A stretch of 64,000 nucleotides of DNA, taken from NCBI GenBank assembly GCA_030428255.1, contig JAUIBT010000002.1, forward strand, positions 1-64,000. The letters are read 5' to 3'. The stretch's first letter is position 1. Each line of letters begins with the position of its first letter. The DNA is from Alphaproteobacteria bacterium (GTDB taxonomy: Bacteria > Pseudomonadota > Alphaproteobacteria > UBA7985 > JAUIBT01). The notes beneath the pieces are model-generated. The model saw only the letters and a program-made list of their open reading frames with translations, did no database searches and was not told the DNA's origin. A program made the translations under genes and the position numbers. This document shows, piece by piece, positions 27,872 to 37,092 of this stretch.

Positions 27872-28660
27872 CTAGCGGTTTTGCCACTCGGGCGGATTGC
27901 GCTTGTCAATGAAGGCAGCAATGCCTTGCTCAGCATCCATGAAGCCCATGTTCTCAACCATGACCCGCGAGGTGTGGGCGTAGGCGTCGGCCAGACCCAT
28001 TTCCACCTGCTGATAGAAGGCTTCTTTACCGGTCTTCAGCACCAGGCCCGACTTGCTGGCAACCGTGGCGGCCAGTGTGCTGACAGCCTCCTCCAGCGCG
28101 TCGCCCGCGTGGTGGCCGTTGATCAGGCCAATGCGCTCGGCGCGATCAGCGTCGATCATCTGGCCAGTCAGCAGCATTTCCATCGCCAACTTGGGATGCA
28201 CTGCGCGCGACAAAGCCACCATGGGGGTCGAGCAGAACAGGCCGATATTGACGCCCGGCGTGCCGAAGCGCGCGCTCGAGTCCGCCAGCGCCAGATCACA
28301 AGTGGCCACCAACTGGCAGCCCGCTGCCGTGGCGATGCCGTGAACCTTGGCGATCACCGGCTGACGCAAGCCGACAATCGCCAGCATCAGCTTTGAACAG
28401 GTGGCAAAGGTTTGCTCGCGGAACGCTACGCCTGGGTTGGCTTGCAATTCTTTCAGGTCGTGACCCGCGCAAAATCCGCGCCCCGCGCCCTCCAACACTA
28501 CGCATTTGATGCTGGTATCGTCGGTCAGGCGGTCCAGCTCAGCAATCAGGGCCTCCATCATGGCCAAGGACAGAGCGTTATATGCGCCCGGGCGGTTGAG
28601 CGTCAGGCGGGCAACCGGGCCGTCGTCCTGGCGCAGTAGCATTTCTTGGGGATCGGACAT
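27872..28660 (-). CDS. Enoyl-CoA hydratase/isomerase family protein
   Basis: This 262-residue crotonase-fold protein has the acyl-CoA pocket and oxyanion-hole segments LEGAGRGFCAGHDLKEL and TAAGCQLVATCDLALADSSARFGTPGVNIGLFCSTPMVAL. Members add water to or isomerise 2-enoyl-CoA and relatives. The usual catalytic Glu pair is not both evident (GVNIGLFCSTP in place of x-x-E), so hydratase activity is uncertain and a related reaction is possible. It closes a run with the HAD gene (47-base gap) and pyrD. Confidence 0.88.
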   Translation of the reverse strand: MSDPQEMLLRQDDGPVARLTLNRPGAYNALSLAMMEALIAELDRLTDDTSIKCVVLEGAGRGFCAGHDLKELQANPGVAFREQTFATCSKLMLAIVGLRQPVIAKVHGIATAAGCQLVATCDLALADSSARFGTPGVNIGLFCSTPMVALSRAVHPKLAMEMLLTGQMIDADRAERIGLINGHHAGDALEEAVSTLAATVASKSGLVLKTGKEAFYQQVEMGLADAYAHTSRVMVENMGFMDAEQGIAAFIDKRNPPEWQNR

Positions 28661-28707
28661 GGGAGTTCCTTATGGGCAGAGCTGCGCCGCGCTGCCCTGA
28701 CGCGCCC

Positions 28708-29565
28708 TTAGAGGCGGAACAGAGGCGACACAAAATTGGGCGTTACTTGATGCTTATCAAACTCAGCCTGCAAATCAACGTCTCTTGCGCGCGCACCCGG
28801 GCCAAAGCCCAGTCGGGTCGCCAGGACACCGCCCTCAATCAAGCAGGTTGCAAAGCCCGCGCCATGCCCCCCGCGCACATCGGTTTCCACCAGATCGCCC
28901 ACCGCCAGCACCCGCGAAAGATCAGAGGCACCGGTGCGCGCCAGCACCGTTTGATAGACCGCATTGTGGGGCTTGCCAAAATAGATTGCCTGCCCGCCGT
29001 AGTCACGCTCATAGAGCTGAGCGACCAGGCCCGCGCATATCCTCAGCGTATCGCCGACCCGCACCCACAGATCAGGGTTCACGCAGACCATCGGCATACC
29101 TTTTTTGGCCATGGCTGCAAGACGCTCGCGGTATCCGTCCAGGTTCGGGGTCTCCATCGGCACACCGACCACCAGTGCAAAATCGGCCTCGTTAAGGTCT
29201 TTGCTCCACTCGAAAGACAGGTCTTCGTACATCTCCGCTGCGCCGCCAGCGGGCTCGAAGACAAAGCCGCGTGTCCAATTGGCCGGATTGCGCTTGAGGA
29301 ACTGCCAGCCTTCCTCCCCCGAGGTGTGAACGTACTGCGCCGCCTCTTCGTGCAGGCCACGTTCCACCAATTGCCGCTTCACCACGTCGGTACGGCGCGG
29401 CGCATTGGACAAGAACATGTGCAGCTTGCCCGCGCGGCCGATGGCCTCGATCAGCGCTTTGGCTTCGGGCAGGATCTGGCCGCCGTGGTGCATGACGCCC
29501 CAAAGGTCGATGACGAAAGTATCGTAGTCCGTCAAAAGTTCGCCTAAGCCGTCGATGCGATACAT
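28708..29565 (-). CDS. HAD-superfamily class IIA hydrolase (TIGR01459-like)
   Basis: The 285-residue protein has the class IIA pattern: nucleophile motif in DTFVIDLWGVMHHG (with D-x-W-G-V in place of D-x-D-G-T), SNAPRRTDVVKRQL, and the acidic motif VLAVGDLVETDVRGGHGAGF. Small alphaproteobacterial members of this type are annotated only as phosphatases of unknown substrate. The aspartate two residues after the usual nucleophile is Trp here, as in the TIGR01459 group, so classical phosphatase activity is not assured. It starts 2 bases after pyrD. Confidence 0.85.
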   Translation of the reverse strand: MYRIDGLGELLTDYDTFVIDLWGVMHHGGQILPEAKALIEAIGRAGKLHMFLSNAPRRTDVVKRQLVERGLHEEAAQYVHTSGEEGWQFLKRNPANWTRGFVFEPAGGAAEMYEDLSFEWSKDLNEADFALVVGVPMETPNLDGYRERLAAMAKKGMPMVCVNPDLWVRVGDTLRICAGLVAQLYERDYGGQAIYFGKPHNAVYQTVLARTGASDLSRVLAVGDLVETDVRGGHGAGFATCLIEGGVLATRLGFGPGARARDVDLQAEFDKHQVTPNFVSPLFRL

Positions 29566-29567
29566 GC

Positions 29568-30590
29568 CTAGACCTCCTGCCCGATGGCTTGGCTGATGTG
29601 GGTGAGGCCATCGCGCTCCATGTGGTGAAGCAGGCCTTTAAGTATATCGGTCACGAGCCCCGGCCCTTGATAGGTCAAAGCCGAATAGAGTTGCAGCAAG
29701 CTGGCACCCGCTTTCAGCTTGGTATAGGCGGTGTCCGCGTCGTGGATCCCGCCAACCCCGATCAAGGGGAGCTGGCCTTTGGTCAGGCGCGCCACCGAGC
29801 GCAAGACCTGGGTCGCACGTTCAAACAGCGGCTCTCCGGACAGCCCGCCCGCCTCGCCTTTGGCCGCGCCGCGTAGGCTGGCGGGCCGGTCGAGCGTGGT
29901 GTTCGAGATGATCAGGCCGTCCAATTTCAGCGCCACCGCCATATCGGCAATGGCCTCCAGGTCTTCGGGCTCCAGGTCGGGCGCGATCTTGACCAACAGC
30001 GGCGGGCGGTGCGCCAAGGTATCGCGCGCGGCTTGGCAGGCGATAATCAGCGGGCGCAGCAGCTCTTGGCGCTGCACCGCGCGCAGACCGGGCGTGTTGG
30101 GAGAGGAGACGTTCGCCACCAGGTAGGCCGCATGCGGGCCCAAAACGCGGATGCCCTCGCAATAGTCGCGCTCGGTCTCTTCGGTCTGTTTGTTCTTGCC
30201 CAAATTGACGCCCAAGACGCCCTTGGCAGGTCTTGCTTGCAGGCGGCGCAGGGCTGGTTCGATCCCTTGGGAATTAAAGCCATAGCGATTGATTACGCCC
30301 TGGTCTTCGCGCAGGCGAAACACGCGCGGTTTGGGATTGCCCGGCTGGGGCTTGGGCGTGATCGATCCGACTTCCACGAAGCCGAAGCCCAGCGAAAACA
30401 GAGCATTATAGGCCTCGGCGTGCTTATCGAAGCCCGCGGCCATGCCCAGAGGATTCGGGAAATCCAGCCCCCAAAGCTGGCTTTCAAGTCGTGCATCGCG
30501 CAGCCCGGTGCTGCGCACCGGCAAATGCCGCAAGGCCCAAATTGCGCTGGTGTGGGCCACTTCTGGCGGCAAGAGCTGCAGGGGGTTCAC
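29568..30590 (-). CDS. pyrD: Dihydroorotate dehydrogenase (quinone), class 2
   Basis: PyrD oxidises dihydroorotate to orotate at the inner membrane in pyrimidine synthesis. The protein shows FPNPLGMAAGFDKHAEA, NRYGFNSQGIEPALRRL, VNVSSPNTPGLR (with the class-2 catalytic Ser) and LIGVGGIHDADTAYTKLKAGA. I start at GTG 30590, which overlaps the stop of the DUF952 gene as GTGA, giving 340 residues and a normal N-terminus (VNPLQLLPPEVAHTSAIWAL). An ATG at 30641 would add 17 residues inside the upstream gene. Confidence 0.95.
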   Translation of the reverse strand: MNPLQLLPPEVAHTSAIWALRHLPVRSTGLRDARLESQLWGLDFPNPLGMAAGFDKHAEAYNALFSLGFGFVEVGSITPKPQPGNPKPRVFRLREDQGVINRYGFNSQGIEPALRRLQARPAKGVLGVNLGKNKQTEETERDYCEGIRVLGPHAAYLVANVSSPNTPGLRAVQRQELLRPLIIACQAARDTLAHRPPLLVKIAPDLEPEDLEAIADMAVALKLDGLIISNTTLDRPASLRGAAKGEAGGLSGEPLFERATQVLRSVARLTKGQLPLIGVGGIHDADTAYTKLKAGASLLQLYSALTYQGPGLVTDILKGLLHHMERDGLTHISQAIGQEV

Positions 30591-30943
30591 GACAGATCTG
30601 GGAAGATGTGCAAGCCATCCTCCCCCACCGGCAAGGGCCAAGTCCGCAGCGCCTGGCGCGGATCAAGGGCCGCATAAAGGTGCGGAAAAGCCTGGCCGTC
30701 GGGGCTGTTCTTCTCCCAAACCAGGGCCTCGCCCAAACCACTGCAAGACGCTTCGATCAGCACCAGATCGCGCTGACCCGCGCGATGCTTGGCCGCTGAG
30801 CCGACAACCTGCGCAGCGCTGGAAAAATGGATGAAACCATCGCGCTGGTCGTCCGGCGAACCATGGTACAGGCCACTGGCTTGCGCCGCCTGCCAGTCCG
30901 CCGCATGGGCCATATGATAGATACGATCTGGTGTTTGGGTCAT
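30587..30943 (-). CDS. DUF952 family protein
   Basis: The 118-residue product begins IYHMAHAADWQAAQASGLYHGSPDDQRDGFIHFSSAAQV and ends DGLHIFPDLS. The pattern I-Y-H-x-x-x-x-x-x-W...DGFIH-S-x-x-x-Q-V is that of DUF952, a small domain related in fold to ADP-ribosyl-binding or transferase-like proteins but with no proven activity. It is translationally coupled to pyrD (GTGA overlap) and follows a secreted repeat protein by 10 bases. A link to pyrimidine metabolism is only suggested by position. Confidence 0.85.
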   Translation of the reverse strand: MTQTPDRIYHMAHAADWQAAQASGLYHGSPDDQRDGFIHFSSAAQVVGSAAKHRAGQRDLVLIEASCSGLGEALVWEKNSPDGQAFPHLYAALDPRQALRTWPLPVGEDGLHIFPDLS

Positions 30944-30953
30944 GGCACCTGCC

Positions 30954-32051
30954 TTATCGCGTACAGATGTAGGTGTCTAGGCAGTTTCTAGCACAGCGAC
31001 CTGGGGATTTGGGATAGGTCATCGATCCATTGTCGCGGCAGCGGCTCCGGCAGTGTTGAAGCTGAGCATAGCAGCCTGGGTCCTTGTCAACTTGCGGCGA
31101 GAACAGCAGCGGCGCGGCTTGTACTTGAGCCGCTTGGGCGGGCCGAGTCACCTCGGTTGGCTGGGGCGATGGGGCAAGCGCACTGTCTTGGGCCGGCGCG
31201 GGCTGTGTAACGGGCGCGGGCTGGGCGTACTGTGGCAGGATCGACGGGCGACCTTGCGGGCGAATGGCAAAACGGCCAACCGTGCCATCCTTGGCCACAG
31301 GCTCGCTGGAACGGCCAAAGCGGGGCTGGCCAGCTGGGCCGGCGGTCTTCGGCGAAAACGGCAAGCTGCGTTGCGCGAGCACCGGGTCTTGCCGTGCGGG
31401 CGCCGCGCTTGAGCGGCGCGCCACGCGTGGTTGGCCCAGCGTGACTTGACCCAGCGTGACTTGACCCAGCGTGATTCGACCCAGCGTGATTTGACCCTGC
31501 GCCAGTGCAGTGCGCAGGCTCAGGCCATAGCGCCATACCAACTGGCCTGGGTCACCATCCAACAGGGCCAAGTCCTCGACGCCCCCTTTGCCAACCAGTC
31601 GCAAGCCCGCAGGCACGCGCTGGACGCCATAGCAAAGCCGCTGCTTATCTTGTAGGCAAAGCTGGTTCGCAACCACGCCCCAGCGCAGATAAGAAAGATA
31701 GCCGCCTTGCTCGCGATAGGCCGAGCCGCTGGGCAGCAGATAGAGGCGGCTGCCATCGGCGCGCACCAGCGTGCGCCGCACCAAGAGCGCCGCAATCATG
31801 GAGTGATCGAGCGTCCGCCACATCTGGCTTCCAAGCGCCTGACCTCCAAGCGCCTGACCTCCAAGCGACCGGGCATTAAGAGATTGGGCCGCCGCTGGTC
31901 CAAGCGTCGGGGCGACCCCTAAGCCGGTGAGCATCAAGGCAACACCGACCAGCGCCGCGCAGGCCTGCAAGCACTCTGTCCAGCCTTTCAAGCCGGAATG
32001 CTGTAAACTGCGATGATGTAGCAGGTGTGCGGCCACCGGTGGTCGTCCCAA
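30954..32051 (-). CDS. Secreted repeat-bearing protein with a Cys-rich C-terminus, unknown function
   Basis: This 365-residue protein matches no family I know. A basic N-terminus is followed by a hydrophobic signal-like segment (about 31-55, ending GPAAAQS). Then come short repeats (GGQALGGQALG), a central domain of about 110 residues with two Cys (LCLQDKQRLCYGVQ), a stretch of [IV]TLG[QR] repeats, a long Pro/Gln/Ala-rich linker, and a C-terminus with seven Cys in 36 residues (pattern C-x6-C-x3-C-x14-C-x3-C-x5-C), which suggests disulfide bonds in the periplasm or outside. It is upstream of the DUF952-pyrD run. The initiation codon is uncertain. Confidence 0.65.
   Translation of the reverse strand: MGRPPVAAHLLHHRSLQHSGLKGWTECLQACAALVGVALMLTGLGVAPTLGPAAAQSLNARSLGGQALGGQALGSQMWRTLDHSMIAALLVRRTLVRADGSRLYLLPSGSAYREQGGYLSYLRWGVVANQLCLQDKQRLCYGVQRVPAGLRLVGKGGVEDLALLDGDPGQLVWRYGLSLRTALAQGQITLGRITLGQVTLGQVTLGQPRVARRSSAAPARQDPVLAQRSLPFSPKTAGPAGQPRFGRSSEPVAKDGTVGRFAIRPQGRPSILPQYAQPAPVTQPAPAQDSALAPSPQPTEVTRPAQAAQVQAAPLLFSPQVDKDPGCYAQLQHCRSRCRDNGSMTYPKSPGRCARNCLDTYICTR
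31441..31500. repeat. Four 15-bp tandem repeats in the secreted-protein gene
   Basis: Four successive 15-bp units beginning GTGA (31441, 31456, 31471, 31486) differ by one to three bases and encode a TLG-containing pentapeptide. A second array of 15-bp units lies at 31829-31868 in the same gene and encodes GGQAL. Confidence 0.9.
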
Positions 32052-32176
32052 TCGACTTTGACTCAGCGCAGCTTGCCCGACGCCGCGCCAAGATCAAGCC
32101 TCACCGCGTCCTGGTTGCAGATGGGGGAAGGCGCGTTTCGCCACCCATTGGTCGGCGCGACATCTTGGGGCCTGCG

Positions 32177-32968
32177 CTAGGCTTCGTTTTCGTCTGGGAT
32201 TCCCAGCGCCATAGCGTGAAAACCGCCATCGACGTAGTGGATGTTGCCGGTCACGCCGCTGGACAGCTCCGAACAGAAATAGAGCCCCGCGTTGCCGACT
32301 TCCATCAGCTCTGGGTTGCGCTTCAGCGCCGCCTTGTGCGCGCTCTCGGAATACAAGAATCGGCTGTTGGCGACTGCGGTGCCCGAAATGGTGCGCATGG
32401 TGCCCGCCGAAATCGCATTGACCCGCACGCCGTGCGGCCCCAAGTCGCTAGCCAAATACTTCAGCGAGGCTTCCAGCGCCGCCTTGGCCACGCCCATCAC
32501 ATTGTAGTTCGGCATGACCCGCTGCGAACCCAAGAAGGTCAACGTCACCAGTGACCCACCGTCCGCCAACATGCCGTGCGCGGCTTTGGCCACCTCGGTC
32601 AGCGAAAAGGCCGAAATCAGCAAAGCGTTGAGGAAGTCCTGGCGCGTGGTGTCCAGGTACTTGCCCTTCAGCGCGTTGCGGTCGGCATAGGCCAGCGAAT
32701 GTACGATGAAATCGAGCTTGGGCCAGGTCTCTCCCAGCGCGGCAAAGGTCGCTTCCACAGCGCCAGCTTCGGCGACATCACAGGAGAAAACCGGTCCGCT
32801 GCCCAGTGTTTCGACCAGCGGGCGCATGCGTTTGCCGATGGCATCATTCTGACAGGTGAAAGCGAGTTCTGCGCCCTGATCGAACAGGGCTTTGGCCACG
32901 CCGTAGCCAATCGAGCGGTTGTTGGACATGCCCATAACCAGCCCGCGCTTGCCCGCCATCAACGCCAT
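32177..32968 (-). CDS. fabI: Enoyl-[acyl-carrier-protein] reductase (NADH)
   Basis: FabI performs the last reduction of each fatty-acid elongation round. The 263-residue SDR-type protein begins MALMAGKRGLVMGMSNNRSIGYGVAKAL, the FabI form of the nucleotide loop. It has the catalytic Y-x6-K in YNVMGVAK and the downstream AISAGTMRTISGTAV substrate loop. It starts 4 bases after fabB. The fabA-fabB-fabI order links unsaturated fatty acid synthesis with the final reductase. Confidence 0.96.
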   Translation of the reverse strand: MALMAGKRGLVMGMSNNRSIGYGVAKALFDQGAELAFTCQNDAIGKRMRPLVETLGSGPVFSCDVAEAGAVEATFAALGETWPKLDFIVHSLAYADRNALKGKYLDTTRQDFLNALLISAFSLTEVAKAAHGMLADGGSLVTLTFLGSQRVMPNYNVMGVAKAALEASLKYLASDLGPHGVRVNAISAGTMRTISGTAVANSRFLYSESAHKAALKRNPELMEVGNAGLYFCSELSSGVTGNIHYVDGGFHAMALGIPDENEA

Positions 32969-32972
32969 GCTC

Positions 32973-34193
32973 TTAGCCTTCGTAGCGCGCGAAAATCAAG
33001 CTGGCGTTGGTGCCACCGAAGCCAAAGGAGTTCGACAGCACCGTGGCGATGTCATCGCGCTCTTGGGTCTCCAGCAGGATATTCATGCCGTCAAGCTCGG
33101 GATCGACGGTATCGATGTGGGCCGACTTGGTTAGGAAGCCGCCTTCCATCATCAGCAGCGAATAGATCGCCTCGTTGACGCCCGCCGCGCCCAAGGCGTG
33201 ACCGGTCAGCGACTTGGTTGAGGAGATGGCAGGCATATCATCGCCGAAGACATTGCGCACCGCGCCCATCTCCTGCCGATCCCCGACCGGGGTCGAGGTG
33301 CCGTGCGCGTTGATATAATCAATCTTGCGGCCGCCAATGGTCGCCATAGCCTGCTTCATACAGCGCTCCGCACCCTCACCCGAAGGCGCCACCATATCAT
33401 AGCCGTCTGAGGTTGCGCCGTAGCCGATCAGCTCGCCATAGATCTTAGCGCCGCGCGCTTTGGCAACTTCCAGCTCCTCCAGCACCACCAGGCCGCCGCC
33501 GCCCGAAATGACAAAGCCATCACGGTCCGCGTCGTAAGCGCGCGAGGCTACGGACGGATTGTCGTTGAAGTTGCTCGACAGCGCGCCCATAGCATCAAAG
33601 CTGACGGTCAAGCTCCAGTCCAGCTCCTCGCCGCCGCCGGCGAAAACCCGGTCCTGCTTGCCCCATTGGATCAGCTCGGCTGCGTTGCCGATACAGTGCG
33701 CGGAGGTCGAACACGCCGAGGTGATGGAGTAGTTGACGCCCTTGACCTTGAACATGGTCGCCAGCACCGCCGAACAGGTCGAGCTCATGACCTTGGGCAC
33801 TTGGGTTGGGCCAACTTTACGGGGTCCCTTTTCGCGCGCGGTATCCGTCACGAAGGTCTGCCACTTGGTCGATGGACCTCCCGAACCTACGATAATGCCG
33901 GTCCGCTCATTCGAGATTTCCGCCTCGCTCAGCCCAGCATCGGCCAGCGCCTCGCGCATCGCCAGGTAGTTGTAGGCCACGCCATCGCCCATGAAGCGCC
34001 GTTCCTTGCGGTCCAGCACCTCTTCGATATCCAGCTTCAGATTGCCCGCGACGTGCGAGCGAAAGCCATAGTCAATCTGGGGCTGGTTGAGATCGATGCC
34101 CGACTTGGCATGGCGCAACGCGTCCGCCACTTCTTGTTTGTTGTTACCGATGGACGAGACGATGCCCAATCCTGTCACGACGACACGGCGCAT
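32973..34193 (-). CDS. fabB: 3-oxoacyl-[acyl-carrier-protein] synthase I
   Basis: FabB elongates cis-unsaturated acyl-ACP. The 406-residue protein starts [22 protein letters not shown]. The active-site Cys lies in [13 protein letters not shown], and the two His in [11 protein letters not shown] and [13 protein letters not shown] use the ATG at 34193 because GGAAAG sits 8 bases upstream. The in-frame start five codons earlier would be TTG. It follows fabA by 51 bases and precedes fabI by 4. Confidence 0.96.
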   Translation of the reverse strand: MRRVVVTGLGIVSSIGNNKQEVADALRHAKSGIDLNQPQIDYGFRSHVAGNLKLDIEEVLDRKERRFMGDGVAYNYLAMREALADAGLSEAEISNERTGIIVGSGGPSTKWQTFVTDTAREKGPRKVGPTQVPKVMSSTCSAVLATMFKVKGVNYSITSACSTSAHCIGNAAELIQWGKQDRVFAGGGEELDWSLTVSFDAMGALSSNFNDNPSVASRAYDADRDGFVISGGGGLVVLEELEVAKARGAKIYGELIGYGATSDGYDMVAPSGEGAERCMKQAMATIGGRKIDYINAHGTSTPVGDRQEMGAVRNVFGDDMPAISSTKSLTGHALGAAGVNEAIYSLLMMEGGFLTKSAHIDTVDPELDGMNILLETQERDDIATVLSNSFGFGGTNASLIFARYEG

Positions 34194-34244
34194 AGCAAAA
34201 CTTTCCAAATTCGAGCCAAAGACAGTGTTCAGACCAACAGGTGG

Positions 34245-34760
34245 TTAGTCTGCTTCAGGTTTAAACAAGCCAACCCGCATATCTTTGGCTTCATAGATCA
34301 CTTTTCCGTCGGCCAGCATTTGACCATCTGCGATCACCATGATCAAGCGGCGCATGATCACGCGCTTAGGAATAATGCGATACTGTAACAATTTATTGGC
34401 CGGGGTCACCATGTCGGTGAACTTGACCTCGCCAACGCCCAGCGCGCGGCCCTTGCCCTGGCCACCAAGCCAGCCCAGGAAGAAACCGGACAACTGCCAC
34501 ATGGCATCCAGACCCAAACATCCCGGCATTACCGGGTCGCCGTGGAAGTGGCACTCGAAGAACCAACGGTCGGGGGTCACGTCGTATTCCGCAATGATCT
34601 CGCCCTTACCATGCTCACCACCGTCTTCGCTGATGTGGGTGATGCGATCCATCATCAACATGGGCGGCATAGGCAGCTGCGGATTGCCGGGGCCAAACAT
34701 CTCGCCTTTGGCGCAGGAAATCAGGTCGTCGAATGAGAGACTGGAAGGGCGATCGGTCAA
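34245..34760 (-). CDS. fabA: 3-hydroxydecanoyl-[acyl-carrier-protein] dehydratase/isomerase
   Basis: FabA dehydrates 3-hydroxydecanoyl-ACP and isomerises the trans-2 product to cis-3, the branch point to unsaturated fatty acids. The 171-residue protein has the active-site block [23 protein letters not shown] with the catalytic His, and the [13 protein letters not shown]-terminal motif. It is divergent from irr with about 340 bases between, a conserved arrangement in alphaproteobacteria that may let iron status influence membrane lipid synthesis. Confidence 0.96.
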   Translation of the reverse strand: MTDRPSSLSFDDLISCAKGEMFGPGNPQLPMPPMLMMDRITHISEDGGEHGKGEIIAEYDVTPDRWFFECHFHGDPVMPGCLGLDAMWQLSGFFLGWLGGQGKGRALGVGEVKFTDMVTPANKLLQYRIIPKRVIMRRLIMVIADGQMLADGKVIYEAKDMRVGLFKPEAD

Positions 34761-35101
34761 GGATGAACTCCGGTTTGTCTGGTCGTGTTGGGCCCAATTG
34801 GCCCGAAGCAGCGGCCCTAGCGGCTGTTATGGCTTGCGTCTGGGTACCGATTTAAGAAGCCAGCAGGCCAAGCGCAAGCCGCCACCAAAATGACGCCTAA
34901 CTGCCCCGTTCTATGGGGCTGCCTCTTTTGACGCAAGAAAAACCAACGCTCTACCGCAGGACAAATCATCTCGTTAGCCCGCCGTTTCCTCTGGCCTCAC
35001 CACTGGCTCGCGTGAAGTTTCCTTGTGTTTTGTGCCGCAATCGGTCACATGTAGAGGTGAAACCCTGCGCCTGCCCTCTCCTCTGCCTGCGAGCCCTTTG
35101 C

Positions 35102-35668
35102 GTGACGTCTGCCCGAACCTCGGCCCCTGAAGGGCCAAAGCCTGAAGCGCCAAATTCTGAAGCACCAAATTCTGAAGCGCCAAATTCTGAAGCGTCGAAG
35201 CCTGTAGCGCCAGTGTCTGATAGCGCTCGGGAGTCTCAGCAAACCCAAGAGACCATCGCTGATCGCTTGAAAGCGCACGGCGTGCGCCTGACCGAACAAC
35301 GCCTGGCCATCTCGCGCTGCCTGTTTGCGCGTGGGCACCGCCACCTGACCGCCGAGCAACTGAAAGACGAGCTGACCCGGCAGGGCGAGAAGGTCGCGCT
35401 GGCGACGGTCTACAACACGCTGCATCAGCTCACCAAGGCCGGCATGATCAAGCAGATCGTCATTGATCCTCAGCGCAGCTATTTCGACACCAACACCCAC
35501 CGCCATCACCACTTCTTCATCGAAGACAGCGGCAAGCTGTTGGACATCCCGCACGAGCGCGTACAGGTGCGGCTGGATGATTGCGACCCGGCGCAGGCTC
35601 TGGGGCCTGAGGGGATGAAGATCACCAGCGTCGATGTAGTAATCCGCGTTCAGCGCGACCCGAAATAA
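35102..35668 (+). CDS. irr: Fur-family regulator Irr (iron response)
   Basis: The Fur-type core begins IADRLKAHGVRLTEQRLAISRCLFARGHRHLTAEQL and continues VALATVYNTLHQLTKAGMIKQI, then YFDTNTHRHHHFFIEDSGKL. The H-x-H-H-H heme-type motif and lack of the full Fur C-terminal metal site identify Irr, which represses or activates iron and heme genes and is destabilised by heme. The N-terminus is atypical: a Pro/Glu/Ser tail with three exact APNSE units. The start is uncertain. I give GTG 35102 (188 residues); an ATG at 34913 would add 63 unlikely residues, and a GTG near 35213 would remove the repeats. No clear ribosome site distinguishes them. Confidence 0.85.
   Translation: MTSARTSAPEGPKPEAPNSEAPNSEAPNSEASKPVAPVSDSARESQQTQETIADRLKAHGVRLTEQRLAISRCLFARGHRHLTAEQLKDELTRQGEKVALATVYNTLHQLTKAGMIKQIVIDPQRSYFDTNTHRHHHFFIEDSGKLLDIPHERVQVRLDDCDPAQALGPEGMKITSVDVVIRVQRDPK
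35150..35194. repeat. Three 15-bp tandem repeats in the irr N-terminal region
   Basis: Units at 35150-35164, 35165-35179 and 35180-35194 (CCAAATTCTGAAGC plus one base) are nearly identical, with degenerate copies on both sides. They encode PNSEA units if translation starts upstream. Confidence 0.9.
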
Positions 35669-35688
35669 GCCCGGTGCGCGATATCAGC

Positions 35689-37092
35689 TCACGGCCCCCA
35701 GGTCGGCGGACTGCTCTTATAAGGCCCGGCGGGATGCCGCCACTTTGGCCCCTTACCATCCAAGGAAAGCGGAAACCGCAGGCGACGCAGCGGTCCCCAA
35801 GCCGTTTGCTCCAAGCCAGCGGCAAAATCCGGTTCGCCAGCCTTTAACATCGCACCCTGCAAGCCATCACGCCGACTGGTCGCCAACACGGTCGCCGTGC
35901 GCGCCAGGCTGAGCCGCGCCGCAAAGCGCTGACCGGAGCGCGCGCGTTCGGCCAACACCTGACAAGCCGCCGCCGCTGCCAGATAGCCCGTCGCGTGGTC
36001 CAACGCCTGCACCGGCAGCATGACCGGCGCTGCATCCTGGTCGCCCTGGCGGCCATAATCCGCCAAACCGCTGGACTGCTGTACCACGGTGTCGAAGCCG
36101 CGGCGCTGCTGCCAAGGCCCGGCCCAGCCGTAGGCGTTCAGCGCAACATCCACCAGGCGCGGGTTAAGGCGCGCCCGCTCCTCAGCGCCATAGCCAAGCC
36201 CCTCCAGCGCACCATCGCGATAGCCATGCACCAGCAGATCAGCCTGGCTCAGCAGGCGCTCGAAACTCAGGCGATCCGCGCGCTGCGAAAGGTCGAGCTC
36301 GGCGCAACGCTTGCCCAAGGCCATCTCAATGGCCACGGCCTCTTCGCCCCACTGCGGCGGGTCGATCCGCAAAACCTCAGCGCCAAAGCCTGCCAGCAAG
36401 CGGGTCGCGGCCGGGCCCGCCAGCACCCGTGTGAGGTCCAGAACCTTGAGCCCCGCCAAGGGCTGGTGGCCGCTGATCTGCTGTCCCGCCGCTGTATCGG
36501 CGGCGCCCGAACCCAAGAGCGTCCAGGCCACCAAAGGCTGTTGCATCACCGCTTGGCCTGGCTCCATGGCCTGCCATTCGTCGAAACTGCGCAGCTTGGC
36601 CGCGCAGCCCCCGGCCTCGATAACTGCGGCCTCCAGCGCCTCGCCGTTCCACCGCGCCACCAACCGCGCCAGCGCAGGCTTGTCCTCAGCGGGGCCCAAC
36701 ACAGACAGGGCCGCCGCGCGGTGGTGGGCGGCGTTGGTGTGCAGCCTCAACCAACCGTCCTGCGTGCGATAGTTGCCCGCCAGCGGGTCCCACATGCTGG
36801 GCAGATCCCAGCCCTGGGCGGCCATGCTTCGGTCGAACCAAAGCGACGCCAAGCGGCGATTCAAGGTGGCAGTTGGCAGGGAAAAACCGCGCGCCTGCGC
36901 CAAGTCCGCCAAGCTGCGCCCCGCTTGCGCCAAGCTGGCACAAGCCAAGTCGGACACGGCAAACCAAGCGCACCAATCTTGGCCGGAGGTGTCTTGGTCC
37001 TGCTCGTCTTGCACAGGCAGTCGCGGATTCAGGCTCAGCGGCGCAAAGGCCTCAGCGATGGTGGTATCAAACAGCAGGCGGGCCGGACTCAC
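35689..37092 (-). CDS. CaiB/BaiF (class III) CoA-transferase family protein, apparently permuted
   Basis: The 467-residue protein carries class III CoA-transferase sequence in an unusual order. Residues about 100-150 (DPLAGNYRTQDGWLRLHTNAAHHRAAALSVLG) resemble the C-terminal half of CaiB. From about 210, LAGLKVLDLTRVLAGPAATRLLAGFGAEVLRIDPP and NAYGWAGPWQQRRGFDTVVQQSSGLADYG resemble the N-terminal half. Members move CoA between carboxylic acids. I could not locate the catalytic Asp with confidence, so activity is uncertain. Its GTG start overlaps the stop of the HPr-like gene as GTGA, so it is co-translated with a regulatory operon (chvI-chvG-rapZ-HPr-like). A functional link is unknown. Confidence 0.8.
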   Translation of the reverse strand: MSPARLLFDTTIAEAFAPLSLNPRLPVQDEQDQDTSGQDWCAWFAVSDLACASLAQAGRSLADLAQARGFSLPTATLNRRLASLWFDRSMAAQGWDLPSMWDPLAGNYRTQDGWLRLHTNAAHHRAAALSVLGPAEDKPALARLVARWNGEALEAAVIEAGGCAAKLRSFDEWQAMEPGQAVMQQPLVAWTLLGSGAADTAAGQQISGHQPLAGLKVLDLTRVLAGPAATRLLAGFGAEVLRIDPPQWGEEAVAIEMALGKRCAELDLSQRADRLSFERLLSQADLLVHGYRDGALEGLGYGAEERARLNPRLVDVALNAYGWAGPWQQRRGFDTVVQQSSGLADYGRQGDQDAAPVMLPVQALDHATGYLAAAAACQVLAERARSGQRFAARLSLARTATVLATSRRDGLQGAMLKAGEPDFAAGLEQTAWGPLRRLRFPLSLDGKGPKWRHPAGPYKSSPPTWGP

